Assembly: GCF_003818115.1 (NCBI RefSeq)
Contig: NZ_RPOI01000034.1
Span: 1-45,824, forward strand
Direction: 5' to 3'
DNA from: Citrobacter youngae
Lineage (GTDB): Bacteria > Pseudomonadota > Gammaproteobacteria > Enterobacterales > Enterobacteriaceae
DNA length: 45,824 nt
Positions 32,316 to 44,294 of this stretch are shown piece after piece. Numbering within the stretch: position 1 is the first letter of the stretch; the number at the start of each line of letters is the position of its first letter. The notes under the pieces are model-generated. The model had not been told where the DNA came from, did no database searches, and was given only the letters and a program-made list of their open reading frames with translations. A program made the position numbers and the translations under genes.

Positions 32316-33056
32316 ATGAACCTAAGTCTGGTGAGTATGCCACACGTTGTTGCCCGAATGCTTAAACGAGATTTTATTCGCCGCGTCTTACTCGCAAGTC
32401 TGCCATGCCTGGCGCTGGTCGGCTGCGTTCCAAATGCGGTGAATCACATTATCGGCGATCCTTCGCAGGAGAAAATCCCGCCGCATCAACTCGCTGATTA
32501 CCTTGCCACCGAATGTACGGATATCTGGTCGCTAACGGGTCAGTCCACGGATACCAACCCGTTGTATTGGCTGCGGGCGATGGATTGCGCCGATCGCATG
32601 ATGCCAGTGCAGGCGCGCAGTGAAGCCAGTAGCCAACTTACGGATACCTGGCAGGGCGCTTTTAAGCGTGGGATCCTGCTCGATAACGCCCGTATTACCC
32701 CGCCTGAACGGCGGGAGGTCGTTACGCGTCTCGACGCGTTAAGTCCACAAATTCCGACTCAGGTTCGACCGCTTTATCAGGCCTGGTTCCGTAACCAAAT
32801 GTTGCAGTTACAGCTTGCCGAAGAACGCATGCGTTACAGTAAGCTCCAGCAGTCGTCAGATAGCGATCTCGATACGCTGCGTCAGCAGCAACAGCATTTG
32901 CAGAGTCAGCTCGATCTCACCACCCGTAAGCTGGAAAATCTGACCGATATTGAACGACAACTGTCCACCCGTAAACCTGCCGGCAGCTATAATCCCGATG
33001 CGTTGCACGGTACTGATAAACTCACGGCGCCCGATGATGGGGAGGCCATGCCATGA
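32316..33056 (+). CDS. qseG: Outer-membrane lipoprotein QseG (YfhG)
   Basis: A lipoprotein encoded between the kinase and the regulator in E. coli and reported to act on the kinase. The lipobox LVGC with C37 follows a short hydrophobic stretch after a basic N terminus. The rest is helical and Gln-rich, with a coiled-coil-like part (about 165-220) ending in the conserved LTTRKLENLTDIERQLSTRKPAG. I give 246 residues from the ATG right after the glrK stop codon; the ATG at 32337 would fit the E. coli N terminus better. It overlaps glrR by four bases. Confidence 0.86.
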   Translation: MNLSLVSMPHVVARMLKRDFIRRVLLASLPCLALVGCVPNAVNHIIGDPSQEKIPPHQLADYLATECTDIWSLTGQSTDTNPLYWLRAMDCADRMMPVQARSEASSQLTDTWQGAFKRGILLDNARITPPERREVVTRLDALSPQIPTQVRPLYQAWFRNQMLQLQLAEERMRYSKLQQSSDSDLDTLRQQQQHLQSQLDLTTRKLENLTDIERQLSTRKPAGSYNPDALHGTDKLTAPDDGEAMP

Positions 33057-34390
33057 TAAGCCGCAAGCCCGCGCATCTGCTGCTCGTCGATGACGATCCG
33101 GGGCTGTTGAAATTGCTCGGTATGCGACTGACCAGCGAAGGTTACAGCGTCGTAACCGCAGAAAGTGGGCAGGAAGGATTACGGGTACTGAATCGTGAAA
33201 AAGTGGATCTGGTCATTAGCGACCTGCGCATGGATGAAATGGACGGCATGCAGCTGTTCACTGAAATCCAGAAAGTGCAGCCGGGGATGCCGGTTATTAT
33301 CCTGACAGCGCACGGCTCCATTCCTGATGCTGTCGCGGCAACGCAGCAGGGTGTTTTCAGCTTTCTCACCAAGCCGGTCGATAAAGATGCGCTCTACAAA
33401 GCGATTGACGGTGCGCTGGAACAGTCCGCGCCTGCTACCGATGACAGCTGGCGTGAATCAATTGTTACCCGTAGCCCGTTAATGTTGCGTTTGTTAGAAC
33501 AGGCGCGGATGGTCGCGCAATCGGATGTCAGCGTATTGATCAATGGTCAGAGCGGCACCGGGAAAGAGGTGTTTGCCCAGGCGATTCACAACGCCAGCCC
33601 GCGCAGCCATAAGCCCTTTATTGCCATTAACTGTGGCGCGTTGCCGGAACAACTGCTGGAGTCTGAACTGTTTGGCCATGCGCGCGGCGCTTTTACCGGC
33701 GCGGTGAGTAATCGTGAAGGGCTGTTTCAGGCCGCGGAAGGCGGCACGCTTTTTCTCGATGAGATTGGCGATATGCCTGCACCGTTACAGGTGAAACTGC
33801 TGCGCGTATTGCAGGAACGAAAAGTCAGACCGTTGGGCAGTAACCGCGATATCGACATTGATGTGCGGATCGTTTCTGCGACCCACCGCGATTTACCCAA
33901 AGCGATGGCTCGGGGCGAATTTCGCGAGGATTTGTACTATCGCCTCAACGTGGTGAGTCTGAAGATCCCGGCGCTGGCCGAGCGTACGGAAGATATTCCG
34001 CTGCTGGCGAACCATCTGCTGCGCCAGTCTGCTGAACGGCACAAACCGTTCGTACGCGCCTTTTCAACCGATGCCATGAAGCGGTTAATGACCGCCAGCT
34101 GGCCGGGCAACGTGCGTCAGTTAGTCAACGTAATTGAGCAGTGCGTGGCGTTGACCTCTTCGCCAGTGATCAGCGACGCGCTGGTGGAGCAGGCGCTGGA
34201 AGGGGAAAACACCGCGCTGCCGACATTTGTTGAGGCGCGTAACCAGTTTGAGCTCAACTATCTGCGTAAGCTGCTGCAAATCACCAAGGGCAATGTGACT
34301 CACGCAGCAAGAATGGCGGGGCGCAACCGCACCGAATTCTATAAGTTGCTTTCTCGACACGAGCTGGATGCAAACGATTTCAAAGAATAA
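33053..34390 (+). CDS. glrR: Sigma-54-dependent response regulator GlrR (QseF)
   Basis: A 445-residue NtrC-family activator. The receiver domain (1-120) has the phospho-acceptor D57 in LVISDLRM. The AAA+ domain has Walker A GQSGTGKE, the sigma-54 contact loop GAFTGA and Walker B LFLDEIGD. The C-terminal Fis-type helix-turn-helix is NVTHAARMAGRNRTEFYKLL. It activates glmY, whose promoter and TGTC-N10-GACA sites are at the head of this locus. GGAGG at 33041 is the ribosome site; ATGA overlap with qseG. Confidence 0.97.
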   Translation: MISRKPAHLLLVDDDPGLLKLLGMRLTSEGYSVVTAESGQEGLRVLNREKVDLVISDLRMDEMDGMQLFTEIQKVQPGMPVIILTAHGSIPDAVAATQQGVFSFLTKPVDKDALYKAIDGALEQSAPATDDSWRESIVTRSPLMLRLLEQARMVAQSDVSVLINGQSGTGKEVFAQAIHNASPRSHKPFIAINCGALPEQLLESELFGHARGAFTGAVSNREGLFQAAEGGTLFLDEIGDMPAPLQVKLLRVLQERKVRPLGSNRDIDIDVRIVSATHRDLPKAMARGEFREDLYYRLNVVSLKIPALAERTEDIPLLANHLLRQSAERHKPFVRAFSTDAMKRLMTASWPGNVRQLVNVIEQCVALTSSPVISDALVEQALEGENTALPTFVEARNQFELNYLRKLLQITKGNVTHAARMAGRNRTEFYKLLSRHELDANDFKE

Positions 34391-34408
34391 ATCTGCGGAT
34401 TATGTTAG

Positions 34409-34789
<381 letters not shown>

Positions 34790-34802
34790 GCCGCGCCTTG
34801 CT

Positions 34803-34878
34803 TGCCGGATGGCGGTGTAAACACCTTATCCGGCCTACAATATCTCGTAGGCCTGATAAGCGCAGCGCCATCAGGCAT
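34803..34878. repeat. REP pair (BIME) between glnB and hmp
   Basis: One unit runs TTGCCGGATGGCGGTG to CTTATCCGGCCTAC (34803-34838). The opposite unit runs GTAGGCCTGATAAGCGC to GCGCCATCAGGCAT (34848-34878). Same family as the other REP units in this window. Confidence 0.85.
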
Positions 34879-34885
34879 AACGTAA

Positions 34886-36076
34886 TTACAGAACTTTATG
34901 CGGGCCAAAGCATTCGTAATGAATGTTCTCGTTTTTCACGCCCAGGCCGACCAGCTGCTTTGCGGCAAACTGCATAAAGCCAACCGGACCGCACAGATAA
35001 AACTGCATCGCCGGATCGCTGATTGCGCTTTCCAGCTTGTTCAAATCCATCAGACCTACGCTATCAAACGCGCCTTTCGCGCGATCGGCTTCGGTTGGCT
35101 CACGATACCAGGTGTGTGCGCTAAAGCGTGGCAGCGTTTTGCCGAGTTCATTTACTTCATCAGCGAAGGCATGGACATCACCGTTTTCAGCCGCATGGAA
35201 CCAGTTAACCTGCGCCGTATGGTTTGCTTTCGCCAGCGTATCCAGCATTGCCAGCATTGGGGTCTGACCTACGCCTGCGGAAATCAGAGACACAGGGGTA
35301 TCGGTCGCGACGTCCATAAAGAAATCGCCCGCAGGTGCGGCCAGGTGAACAACGTCGCCAACATTTGCATGGCTGTGCAGCCAGGTGGAAACCTGACCAC
35401 CGTCTTCACGCTTAACGGCAATCCGATAGCCTTTGCCATCAGGTTTACGGGTCAGTGAGTACTGACGAATTTCCTGATGCGGGAAACCTTCCGGCTTCAG
35501 CCAGACGCCCAGGTATTGCCCCGGATGATATTCAGCTACTGCGCCACCGTCGACAGGCTCAAACTCAAAGCTGGTAATCAGTGCACTTCGCGGCGTTTTT
35601 GCCACGATGCGGAAAGGACGGGTACCTTCCCAGCCGCCATTTTTATTGGCATTTTCGCTATAGATTTGCGCTTCACGGTTGATGAAAACGTTCGCCAGTA
35701 CGCCATACGCTTTACCCCACGCATCCAGGACTTCCTGGCCTGGGCTGAACATTTCGTCCAGCGTTGCCAGCAAATGACCACCCACGATGTTGTACTGCTC
35801 TGGTTTAATCTGGAAACTGGTATGCTTCTGCGCGATTTTCTCAACCGCCGGCAACAGCGCCGCCAGGTTTTCGATATTGCTGGCATACGCGGCAATCGCG
35901 TTAAACAGCGCCTCGCGCTGATCGCCATTACGCTGGTTACTCATGTTGAAAATTTCTTTCAGCTCTGGGTTATGCGTAAACATGCGATCGTAGAAATGGG
36001 CGGTCAGCTTCGGACCTGTTTCAACCAGCAGGGGAATAGTGGCTTTCACTGTAGCGATGGTTTGTGCGTCAAGCAT
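34886..36076 (-). CDS. hmp: Flavohemoprotein, nitric oxide dioxygenase
   Basis: Hmp oxidises NO to nitrate with O2 and NAD(P)H. The 396-residue protein has an N-terminal globin domain (1-138) with the heme pocket and proximal histidine region [19 protein letters not shown], an FAD domain with [11 protein letters not shown] and an NAD domain with [15 protein letters not shown] and the C-terminal [10 protein letters not shown]. The length equals E. coli. The upstream gap shared with glyA carries an NsrR-type palindrome, agreeing with induction by nitric oxide. Confidence 0.98.
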   Translation of the reverse strand: MLDAQTIATVKATIPLLVETGPKLTAHFYDRMFTHNPELKEIFNMSNQRNGDQREALFNAIAAYASNIENLAALLPAVEKIAQKHTSFQIKPEQYNIVGGHLLATLDEMFSPGQEVLDAWGKAYGVLANVFINREAQIYSENANKNGGWEGTRPFRIVAKTPRSALITSFEFEPVDGGAVAEYHPGQYLGVWLKPEGFPHQEIRQYSLTRKPDGKGYRIAVKREDGGQVSTWLHSHANVGDVVHLAAPAGDFFMDVATDTPVSLISAGVGQTPMLAMLDTLAKANHTAQVNWFHAAENGDVHAFADEVNELGKTLPRFSAHTWYREPTEADRAKGAFDSVGLMDLNKLESAISDPAMQFYLCGPVGFMQFAAKQLVGLGVKNENIHYECFGPHKVL

Positions 36077-36102
36077 ACGGTCTTCCTTTATCTGAGACTT
36101 TA

Positions 36103-36125
36103 ATGATGTATGTCAAATGCATCTT
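36103..36125 (-). promoter_or_regulatory. NsrR-type operator of hmp
   Basis: ATGATGTATGT-C-AAATGCATCTT is an 11-1-11 imperfect palindrome close to the NsrR consensus (AAGATGCATTT half-site), 27 bp upstream of the hmp start. It is nearly the same as the E. coli hmp site. Confidence 0.8.
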
Positions 36126-36269
36126 ATAAAAAATACCCCTGCATTGTAAATGGTTCTTTGTAACTTTGCGTTGTAAAGGTTACATCGTGAAAAATCTGCA
36201 TCACAAACCTGAAAAGAAATCCGTTGAAATTCAGCAGACCTTTGTTCTCCAAAGCCTTGCGTGCCGTAA

Positions 36270-36332
36270 AGGTAATCGTTTGCGTAAAATCCTTTGTCAA
36301 GACCTGTTATCGAAGAATGATTCGGTTATACT
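36270..36332 (+). promoter_or_regulatory. PurR operator and promoter of glyA
   Basis: AGGTAATCGTTTGCGT (36270-36285) has a perfect right half CGTTTGCGT of the PurR box and resembles the glyA operator of E. coli. TATACT at 36327-36332 is a likely -10 box, with TGTTAT at about 36305 as a weak -35. MetR sites are known here in E. coli, but I could not place them with confidence. The rest of the hmp-glyA gap shows nothing else clear. Confidence 0.72.
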
Positions 36333-36401
36333 GTTGGCCGAAGTCCTAGGGACTGCCTTTTTAGGCCGAAATTCTATTGTTAGCTGAGTCAGGAGATGCG
36401 G

Positions 36402-37655
36402 ATGTTAAAGCGTGAAATGAACATTGCCGATTATGATGCCGAACTGTGGCAGGCTATGGAGCAGGAAAAAGTACGTCAGGAAGAGCACATCGAACTGATC
36501 GCCTCCGAAAACTACACCAGCCCGCGTGTTATGCAGGCGCAGGGTTCTCAGCTGACCAACAAATATGCTGAAGGTTATCCGGGCAAGCGCTACTACGGCG
36601 GTTGCGAGTACGTTGATATCGTTGAGCAACTGGCTATCGATCGTGCCAAAGAACTGTTTGGCGCTGACTACGCTAACGTACAGCCGCACTCCGGCTCTCA
36701 GGCTAACTTCGCTGTTTACACCGCTCTGCTGCAACCGGGCGATACCGTTCTGGGTATGAACCTGGCACAAGGCGGCCACCTGACTCACGGCTCCCCGGTT
36801 AACTTCTCCGGCAAACTGTACAACATCATCCCTTACGGTATTGATGAGTCCGGCAAAATTGACTACGAAGACATGGCGAAGCAGGCCAAAGAGCACAAAC
36901 CGAAGATGATCATCGGTGGCTTCTCTGCTTACTCCGGCGTTGTTGACTGGGCAAAAATGCGTGAAATCGCTGACAGCATCGGCGCATACCTGTTCGTCGA
37001 TATGGCGCACGTTGCGGGGCTGATTGCCGCAGGCGTTTATCCGAACCCGGTTCCACACGCACACGTTGTCACCACCACCACCCACAAAACTCTGGCGGGT
37101 CCGCGCGGCGGCCTGATCCTGGCGAAAGGCGGTGACGAAGAGCTGTACAAAAAACTGAACTCTGCGGTGTTCCCAAGCGCGCAGGGCGGCCCGCTGATGC
37201 ATGTGATCGCGGCGAAAGCTGTGGCGCTGAAAGAAGCGATGGAGCCTGAGTTCAAGGTTTACCAGCAGCAGGTTGCTAAAAACGCCAAAGCGATGGTGGA
37301 AGTGTTCCTGAACCGTGGCTACAAAGTGGTTTCTGGCGGGACTGAAAACCACCTGTTCCTGCTGGATCTGGTTGATAAAAACCTGACCGGTAAAGAAGCT
37401 GATGCCGCGCTGGGCCGTGCTAACATCACCGTTAACAAAAACAGCGTACCGAACGATCCGAAGAGCCCGTTTGTGACTTCCGGTATCCGTATCGGTTCTC
37501 CGGCAATCACTCGCCGTGGCTTCAAAGAAGCGGAAGCGAAAGAGCTGGCTGGCTGGATGTGTGACGTGCTGGACAACATCAATGACGAAGCCGTAATCGA
37601 GCGCGTCAAAGGTAAAGTTCTGGATATCTGCGCACGCTTCCCGGTGTACGCGTAA
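36402..37655 (+). CDS. glyA: Serine hydroxymethyltransferase
   Basis: GlyA converts serine and tetrahydrofolate to glycine and 5,10-methylene-THF, the main one-carbon source. The 417-residue PLP enzyme has [15 protein letters not shown] near the N terminus, GGHLTHG, and the cofactor lysine in [14 protein letters not shown]. The start [11 protein letters not shown] at 36402 follows AGGAG with six bases spacing; an ATG two codons upstream is too close to that site. PurR control is likely. A strong terminator follows. Confidence 0.99.
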   Translation: MLKREMNIADYDAELWQAMEQEKVRQEEHIELIASENYTSPRVMQAQGSQLTNKYAEGYPGKRYYGGCEYVDIVEQLAIDRAKELFGADYANVQPHSGSQANFAVYTALLQPGDTVLGMNLAQGGHLTHGSPVNFSGKLYNIIPYGIDESGKIDYEDMAKQAKEHKPKMIIGGFSAYSGVVDWAKMREIADSIGAYLFVDMAHVAGLIAAGVYPNPVPHAHVVTTTTHKTLAGPRGGLILAKGGDEELYKKLNSAVFPSAQGGPLMHVIAAKAVALKEAMEPEFKVYQQQVAKNAKAMVEVFLNRGYKVVSGGTENHLFLLDLVDKNLTGKEADAALGRANITVNKNSVPNDPKSPFVTSGIRIGSPAITRRGFKEAEAKELAGWMCDVLDNINDEAVIERVKGKVLDICARFPVYA

Positions 37656-37674
37656 GCGTCAATTGTTAGCTGTG

Positions 37675-37701
37675 AAAAAGGCCGCGAATGCGGCCTTTTT
37701 T
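37675..37701 (+). terminator. Rho-independent terminator of glyA
   Basis: AAAAAGGCCGC (37675-37685), loop GAAT, GCGGCCTTTTT (37690-37700). The A-rich left side may also stop hcaD transcripts coming the other way. A degenerate REP-like remnant follows at about 37705-37730. Confidence 0.9.
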
Positions 37702-37736
37702 ATGTCCGATGGCGGCTTTGCCTTATCAGACAACGA

Positions 37737-38939
37737 TCATAACGATTTTAGTGCCACGCCTTCATCACACAACGCTTCCTCGCTCATGGCTCGCCCTGAC
37801 TGAATCAGCTTACGTAGTACACGCACTTCGCGCCCATTGTTGAGCGCGGCTGCGCCAATTATCGCTCCATCGCGCAGCTGGAACCAGATAGCCTTGCCGT
37901 CCTCCGGGTTTCCACGACACAGCCAGCTTTCTCCCTGCATCTCACCGACAAACTGTAAGTTATCGCTGTACTGATCGGTCCAGAACCAACCTGGCGTGGC
38001 AGTGGGCAGCGGCAAACCGAGCATCGCCGCGGCAGCAATCTGCGCCTGGAAGTTAGCATTTTCCCAGCTTTCTACCCGGCGCAGTGAACCGTCCGGTTGG
38101 CGAGTGAGCGCAACGTCACCGGCGGCGAAAATGTCCGGGTCGGCGGTGGTGCAGGTGGTATCAACGATAATACCGTTAGCCGTCTCCAGACCGGCGTCGC
38201 GGGCCAGCGTATCATTCGCCACGATACCGATGCCATAGATCACCGTATCAGCGGTGAGAGTTTCACCGTTTTGCAGCGTCAGTGAGAGAAACTCTCCCGC
38301 TTCGGCGTGTTCAATGGCGCTGTTGAGTAACACCCGTACGCCCGCCTGCTGGTGGCGGGCAAGCAGGTAGTCGCGCACCGGAGCAGGCGCATTGCGGCCC
38401 ATCACCGTTGGCGCCTGCTCCACTACGGTTACCCGGCAGCCGCGCTGGGTCGCGCTGGCCGCCAGTTCCAGACCAATGGTGCCCGCCCCGACTATCACAA
38501 TCGATTTACCGGGGAGTAAAGCGTCTCGCAGACGAGTCGCGTCGTCAACGTGGCGCAGGGTAAAGCATCGATCGCCCAGTTTATCCAGCAGCGGAAGAGG
38601 ACGGGCCGCGGCACCGGTGGCAATCAGTAGCTGATCCCACGGATAAACCTGGCCATCAGCCAGCACCAACTGATGCGTTTGGCGGCCGAGCGTCTGCACA
38701 GTAACGCCCAGATGCAGCTGTACGTTGTGTTCCCGCCACCAGGCCGTGTTTAGCACCGGCTGTAGCTGCGGGGCGTCGTCCAGCAGCATGGCTTTGGACA
38801 ATGGCGGGCGTTCGTACGGCAGATACGGCTCATTGGAGAACAGATGTATCTCGCCGTCAAACCCTTGCTGGCGCAGTGCTACCGCCGCCATCGCTGCGGC
38901 CTGTCCACCGCCGACGATAGCAATAATTTTGTTGTGCAT
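37737..38939 (-). CDS. hcaD: 3-phenylpropionate/cinnamate dioxygenase ferredoxin reductase HcaD
   Basis: HcaD passes electrons from NADH through FAD to the ferredoxin HcaC. The 400-residue protein (same as E. coli) has [15 protein letters not shown] at the N terminus for [18 protein letters not shown] at about 146-160 for NADH and the late FAD motif IFAAGDVAL. Last gene of hcaEFCBD. Here its 3' end faces glyA directly, whereas in E. coli K-12 the yph genes lie between them. Confidence 0.95.
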   Translation of the reverse strand: MHNKIIAIVGGGQAAAMAAVALRQQGFDGEIHLFSNEPYLPYERPPLSKAMLLDDAPQLQPVLNTAWWREHNVQLHLGVTVQTLGRQTHQLVLADGQVYPWDQLLIATGAAARPLPLLDKLGDRCFTLRHVDDATRLRDALLPGKSIVIVGAGTIGLELAASATQRGCRVTVVEQAPTVMGRNAPAPVRDYLLARHQQAGVRVLLNSAIEHAEAGEFLSLTLQNGETLTADTVIYGIGIVANDTLARDAGLETANGIIVDTTCTTADPDIFAAGDVALTRQPDGSLRRVESWENANFQAQIAAAAMLGLPLPTATPGWFWTDQYSDNLQFVGEMQGESWLCRGNPEDGKAIWFQLRDGAIIGAAALNNGREVRVLRKLIQSGRAMSEEALCDEGVALKSL

Positions 38940-38948
38940 AACGCCTCC

Positions 38949-39761
38949 TCAGAGATCCAGACCAGCGGCGACGTGGCGAATACCGCGAATACCCAGCCCG
39001 GCATCGGCATTGATCATCACGCCGCTTAAGGTGCGGTTGTTGCGACGCGACGCCAGCATCACGTATGGCCCGGTAAAGTCGGCTGGGTCGGGGAAGAACT
39101 GTAGCGGCAAAATAGCGGCGATTTTTTCCGGCGTCAGTGACTGCATAATTGAGGTATCGCTTTGCCCCAGCGCCTGTGGGCCGCGCAGATCGGTGGCCAT
39201 ACCGCACGGACCGACGCCGTTCACCCGCACTTTAGGCGCTAGCTCGTAGGCCAACTGGCGAATCAGCCCGGTAGCAGCGTGTTTACTGGCGGTGTACAGC
39301 GGCCCGCCGCCGCCGGGATACCAGGCAGCGTTTGACAGGGTAAAGATGATGCTGCCTTCGCTGGCGATCAGCGCCGGGGCACAGGCTTTCGCCCCCAGCA
39401 GATAACCCAGCACATTGATGTTAAATAACTCGTGAAAGCCGCTCTCCAGCGCTTCAGCAGAGGTGTTCACCAGCGTTGCGTTGTGATCCCAGATGCCCGC
39501 ATTGCCAATAAAACAGTCCAGCTTGCCAAACACGGTGAGGATCTGATCGACCGCACGCTGATAGTCGGCGTAGCAGGTGACGTTGCCCTCTACCGCCAAT
39601 ACATGTTCGCCAAAACGCTGGCGCAGGCTGGCGACTTTGGCTGGCGACAGTTCGAGCGTGGCGACCTTCGCGCCTTCTTCAATTAAGCGCTCGACCAGCG
39701 CCAGGCCGAGGCCGGAACCGCCGCCGGTAATAAAAACCACGTTATCGCGTAAATCGCTCAT
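38949..39761 (-). CDS. hcaB: Phenylpropionate/cinnamate dihydrodiol dehydrogenase HcaB
   Basis: HcaB oxidises the cis-dihydrodiol formed by the dioxygenase to the catechol (2,3-dihydroxyphenylpropionate or dihydroxycinnamate) with NAD+. The 270-residue short-chain dehydrogenase has the cofactor motif TGGGSGLG near residue 12 and the catalytic YTASKHA. It overlaps hcaC by four bases and precedes hcaD by 9 bp. Confidence 0.95.
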   Translation of the reverse strand: MSDLRDNVVFITGGGSGLGLALVERLIEEGAKVATLELSPAKVASLRQRFGEHVLAVEGNVTCYADYQRAVDQILTVFGKLDCFIGNAGIWDHNATLVNTSAEALESGFHELFNINVLGYLLGAKACAPALIASEGSIIFTLSNAAWYPGGGGPLYTASKHAATGLIRQLAYELAPKVRVNGVGPCGMATDLRGPQALGQSDTSIMQSLTPEKIAAILPLQFFPDPADFTGPYVMLASRRNNRTLSGVMINADAGLGIRGIRHVAAGLDL

Positions 39762-40077
39762 CGGGCGTCCTCTGGAATATCAACAAATACATCGCTACCG
39801 TCCACATATACTGCGTAGGTGGTTAGCGGATCGGTGGCAGGTAAGCACAGCGCTTTGCCGGTTTTCAGACAAAAACTGGCCGCATGCAGCGGGCATTCCA
39901 CGGTGGCATCGTCTTCCAGATAACCTTCCGACATCGAGGCGTTGCCGTGGCTACAGCGATCGTTAATGGCATAAAACTCGCCGCCAACATTGAACAGTGC
40001 GATGACGGGAGAGGTGTCGAGCCGGAGGGCTTCACCCTCCGGCAAATCCCCTACGGGGCAGGCATAAATACGACTCA

Positions 40078-40078
<1 letters not shown>
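39758..40078 (-). CDS. hcaC: 3-phenylpropionate/cinnamate dioxygenase ferredoxin HcaC
   Basis: A 106-residue Rieske [2Fe-2S] ferredoxin. The cluster ligands are CSH (with HGNAS following) and CPLH, the usual Cys-X-His and Cys-X2-His pairs. It takes electrons from HcaD and gives them to the HcaEF oxygenase. One-base overlap with hcaF and four-base overlap with hcaB show tight coupling. Confidence 0.95.
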
Positions 40079-41972
<1,894 letters not shown>

Positions 41973-42089
41973 CTAAGATGTATTGACCTTCATTTTTTGT
42001 GCCATAAGGATGTTGCTGGTTAGTTATCAATCTGTGAAATAGTAAATTTCTACCAGTTGAGACATTTTTTCGATAACAAGGAGCAGGGC

Positions 42090-42983
42090 ATGGAACTGAG
42101 GCACTTACGCTATTTTGTGGCGGTGGCGCAGGCGCTGAATTTCACCCGGGCGGCAGAAAAATTGCATACCTCCCAGCCATCGTTAAGCAGTCAGATCCGC
42201 GATCTGGAAACTTGCGTAGGCGTTTCGTTACTGGTGCGCGATAAGCGAAAAGTTGCGCTGACGGCGGCCGGTGAGTGCTTTTTACAGGATGCGCTGGCGA
42301 TCCTCGAGCAGGCGGAAAACGCCAAAGTTCGCGCTCGTAAAACGGTGCAGGAAGACAACCATTTTGCCATTGGTTTTGTCCCTTCCGCAGAGGTGAATTT
42401 GCTACCGAAGGTGCTGCCCTTGTTTCGTTTAAAGCAGCCGGATACGCACATTGAACTGGTGAGTCTGATAACCACCGAGCAGGAAGAGAAGATCCTGAGT
42501 GGGGAGCTGGATGTTGGCTTAATGCGCCACCCGGTGTACAGCCCGGAACTGGAGTATCTGGAGCTCATTCATGAGCCGCTGGTGGTAGTGCTACCGGTTA
42601 ACCATCCGTTAGCCAGTGAACAGGCGATATCGGCACAGCAACTGAACGGTGTCAATTTTGTCAGCACCGATCCCGCTTATTCCGGCGTATTAGCGAAGAT
42701 TGTCAAAAACTGGTTTCAGCAGCAGAAAAGCCAGCCCAATATTGTGCAGGTGGCGACCAATATTCTGGTGACGATGAACCTGGTCGGTATGGGGCTGGGG
42801 GTCACTTTGATACCCGGTTATATGAATAATTTTAATACCGGACAGGTGGTTTTTCGCCCTATTGCTGGCGATGCCCCGACTATTGCGCTGCTGATGTCGT
42901 GGAAAAAAGGATCGCTCAAACCGGCACTGACCGATTTTATCGCCACGGTGCATGAACGTTTAGCGGTGAGCCTTGCGGAGTAA
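42090..42983 (+). CDS. hcaR: LysR-family activator HcaR
   Basis: HcaR activates hcaEFCBD in the presence of phenylpropionate or cinnamate. The 297-residue protein (E. coli 296) has the N-terminal winged helix with FTRAAEKLHTSQPSLSSQI and an effector-binding domain. The start MELRHLRYFV at 42090 follows AAGGAG. It is divergent from hcaE. In E. coli the transporter gene hcaT is next to hcaR; here the next gene is yphH, converging with a 3-bp gap, so no adjacent transporter is present. Confidence 0.94.
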   Translation: MELRHLRYFVAVAQALNFTRAAEKLHTSQPSLSSQIRDLETCVGVSLLVRDKRKVALTAAGECFLQDALAILEQAENAKVRARKTVQEDNHFAIGFVPSAEVNLLPKVLPLFRLKQPDTHIELVSLITTEQEEKILSGELDVGLMRHPVYSPELEYLELIHEPLVVVLPVNHPLASEQAISAQQLNGVNFVSTDPAYSGVLAKIVKNWFQQQKSQPNIVQVATNILVTMNLVGMGLGVTLIPGYMNNFNTGQVVFRPIAGDAPTIALLMSWKKGSLKPALTDFIATVHERLAVSLAE

Positions 42984-42986
42984 TGG

Positions 42987-44180
42987 TTACAACTCGCTGA
43001 GCTGTGACTCGACATAAAGATAGCCAATTCCCATGAGTTGCTGGGCGCGATTGAGCTGGCCGAAACTTATCTGAGTCGCCCTGGCGCGCGGGTTATCACC
43101 GTGATCAAATGGGTTAAACCCCGTTTGCTGCACCAGCGTATTAAGCCAGCTATCGCCGAAAGCGCAGCTACGGCCGTACAACCATATCTGGTTAATATTC
43201 AGTATATTCAGAAAGTTATATAAACTTAACCCGATGGCGCTGGCGGCATGTTCGGCCCAGGCCTGAATACGAACATCACCGTTCTGCCAGGCTGTAATAA
43301 GCTGGTCGGTGGTGAGTGTTTCCGGATCGTAAAGGGACGTCGGCTGCGATTTCATCCACACGCGGGCCTGTTTTTTCAACGCGCTCAATGACGCCACCGT
43401 TTCCAGACAGCCATAGCGACCGCAGTCACAGGCAATTCCATCGGGATGAACGATGGTGTGTCCAATCTGGCCGCTGCCATACAGACTACCGCGCCAGATA
43501 TTGTCGTTAATCACAAACGATGAGCCAATGCCGTAATCAACGTTAATCACGCAAAAATCACCGTTAGCCGCTGGGTTTTGCCATTTTTCGGCCAGCGCCA
43601 GCATCACGCAGTCATTGTCCAGGCGGACCTGAACGCCGAGCATCTCCTCCAGCAGATATTTTATTTCCACCGGTGTTTTCCACGGTGCCTGGGGCATGGT
43701 TTTTGATGCGCCGGTGATTGGATCAACCTGGCCGTGAACGCCGAGCGCCAGATTAATCGTGACCTCGGGAAATTGTCGACGGTATTCCCGCCAGTGTGTA
43801 GCCAGGGCCGACAGCAGCGCTTTGGGCGTTTCCGGCTTGATGACCTCATGACGCCAGTCGCCGATGGCAACCAGCCGTGCGTCTGCCAGTTGACTGGTGA
43901 TGCTGGTAGGGGTGACGTTGATACATAGCGTCCATGCGCCTTTTTCTGGCAAATGATAACTGCCGCTGCTCAAACCGCGCTGGCTTAAGGTTTCTCGCGA
44001 GTGGCTGATTCTCCTTTCATCCATCAGCTCTTCGAGGATATTGCTGACCGCCGGGATCGACAGACTGGTGAGCTGCGCCAGCTGTGACTTGCTGAGCTGC
44101 TTTTCCCGCCACAGGTGCGACAAAAAGATCTGTTTATTCGCCTGACGAACCCTGGCGTTGTTGAACCCCGAACGCTGCAT
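42987..44180 (-). CDS. yphH: ROK-family transcriptional regulator YphH
   Basis: A 397-residue NagC/XylR-type regulator, the length of E. coli YphH. The N-terminal winged helix (about 15-70) contains SKSQLAQLTSLSIPAVSNIL. The ROK sugar-kinase-like part has the zinc motif CDCGRYGCLE and NVDYGIGSSFV. It is divergent from yphG and probably represses a sugar-utilisation operon; the sugar is unknown to me. Confidence 0.93.
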   Translation of the reverse strand: MQRSGFNNARVRQANKQIFLSHLWREKQLSKSQLAQLTSLSIPAVSNILEELMDERRISHSRETLSQRGLSSGSYHLPEKGAWTLCINVTPTSITSQLADARLVAIGDWRHEVIKPETPKALLSALATHWREYRRQFPEVTINLALGVHGQVDPITGASKTMPQAPWKTPVEIKYLLEEMLGVQVRLDNDCVMLALAEKWQNPAANGDFCVINVDYGIGSSFVINDNIWRGSLYGSGQIGHTIVHPDGIACDCGRYGCLETVASLSALKKQARVWMKSQPTSLYDPETLTTDQLITAWQNGDVRIQAWAEHAASAIGLSLYNFLNILNINQIWLYGRSCAFGDSWLNTLVQQTGFNPFDHGDNPRARATQISFGQLNRAQQLMGIGYLYVESQLSEL

Positions 44181-44294
44181 TCACTTAACTCCCTTAACTG
44201 TATTGCGTGAGCATTGCGCATTTTAGCGCCACTTAACTGCCGCAGAATAGCATCAAGTTGAATTTTTACTTTTGTTTATTGAGTGGAGAGCGGC

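Noticed and set aside
36181-36245. Possible MetR boxes (TGAA...TTCA) in the hmp-glyA gap
   Set aside because: TGAAATTCA has the wrong spacing and no clear TGAA-N5-TTCA was found by eye.
36405-37352. Minus-strand open frame of 315 codons inside glyA
   Set aside because: Shadow of glyA; no protein family recognised.
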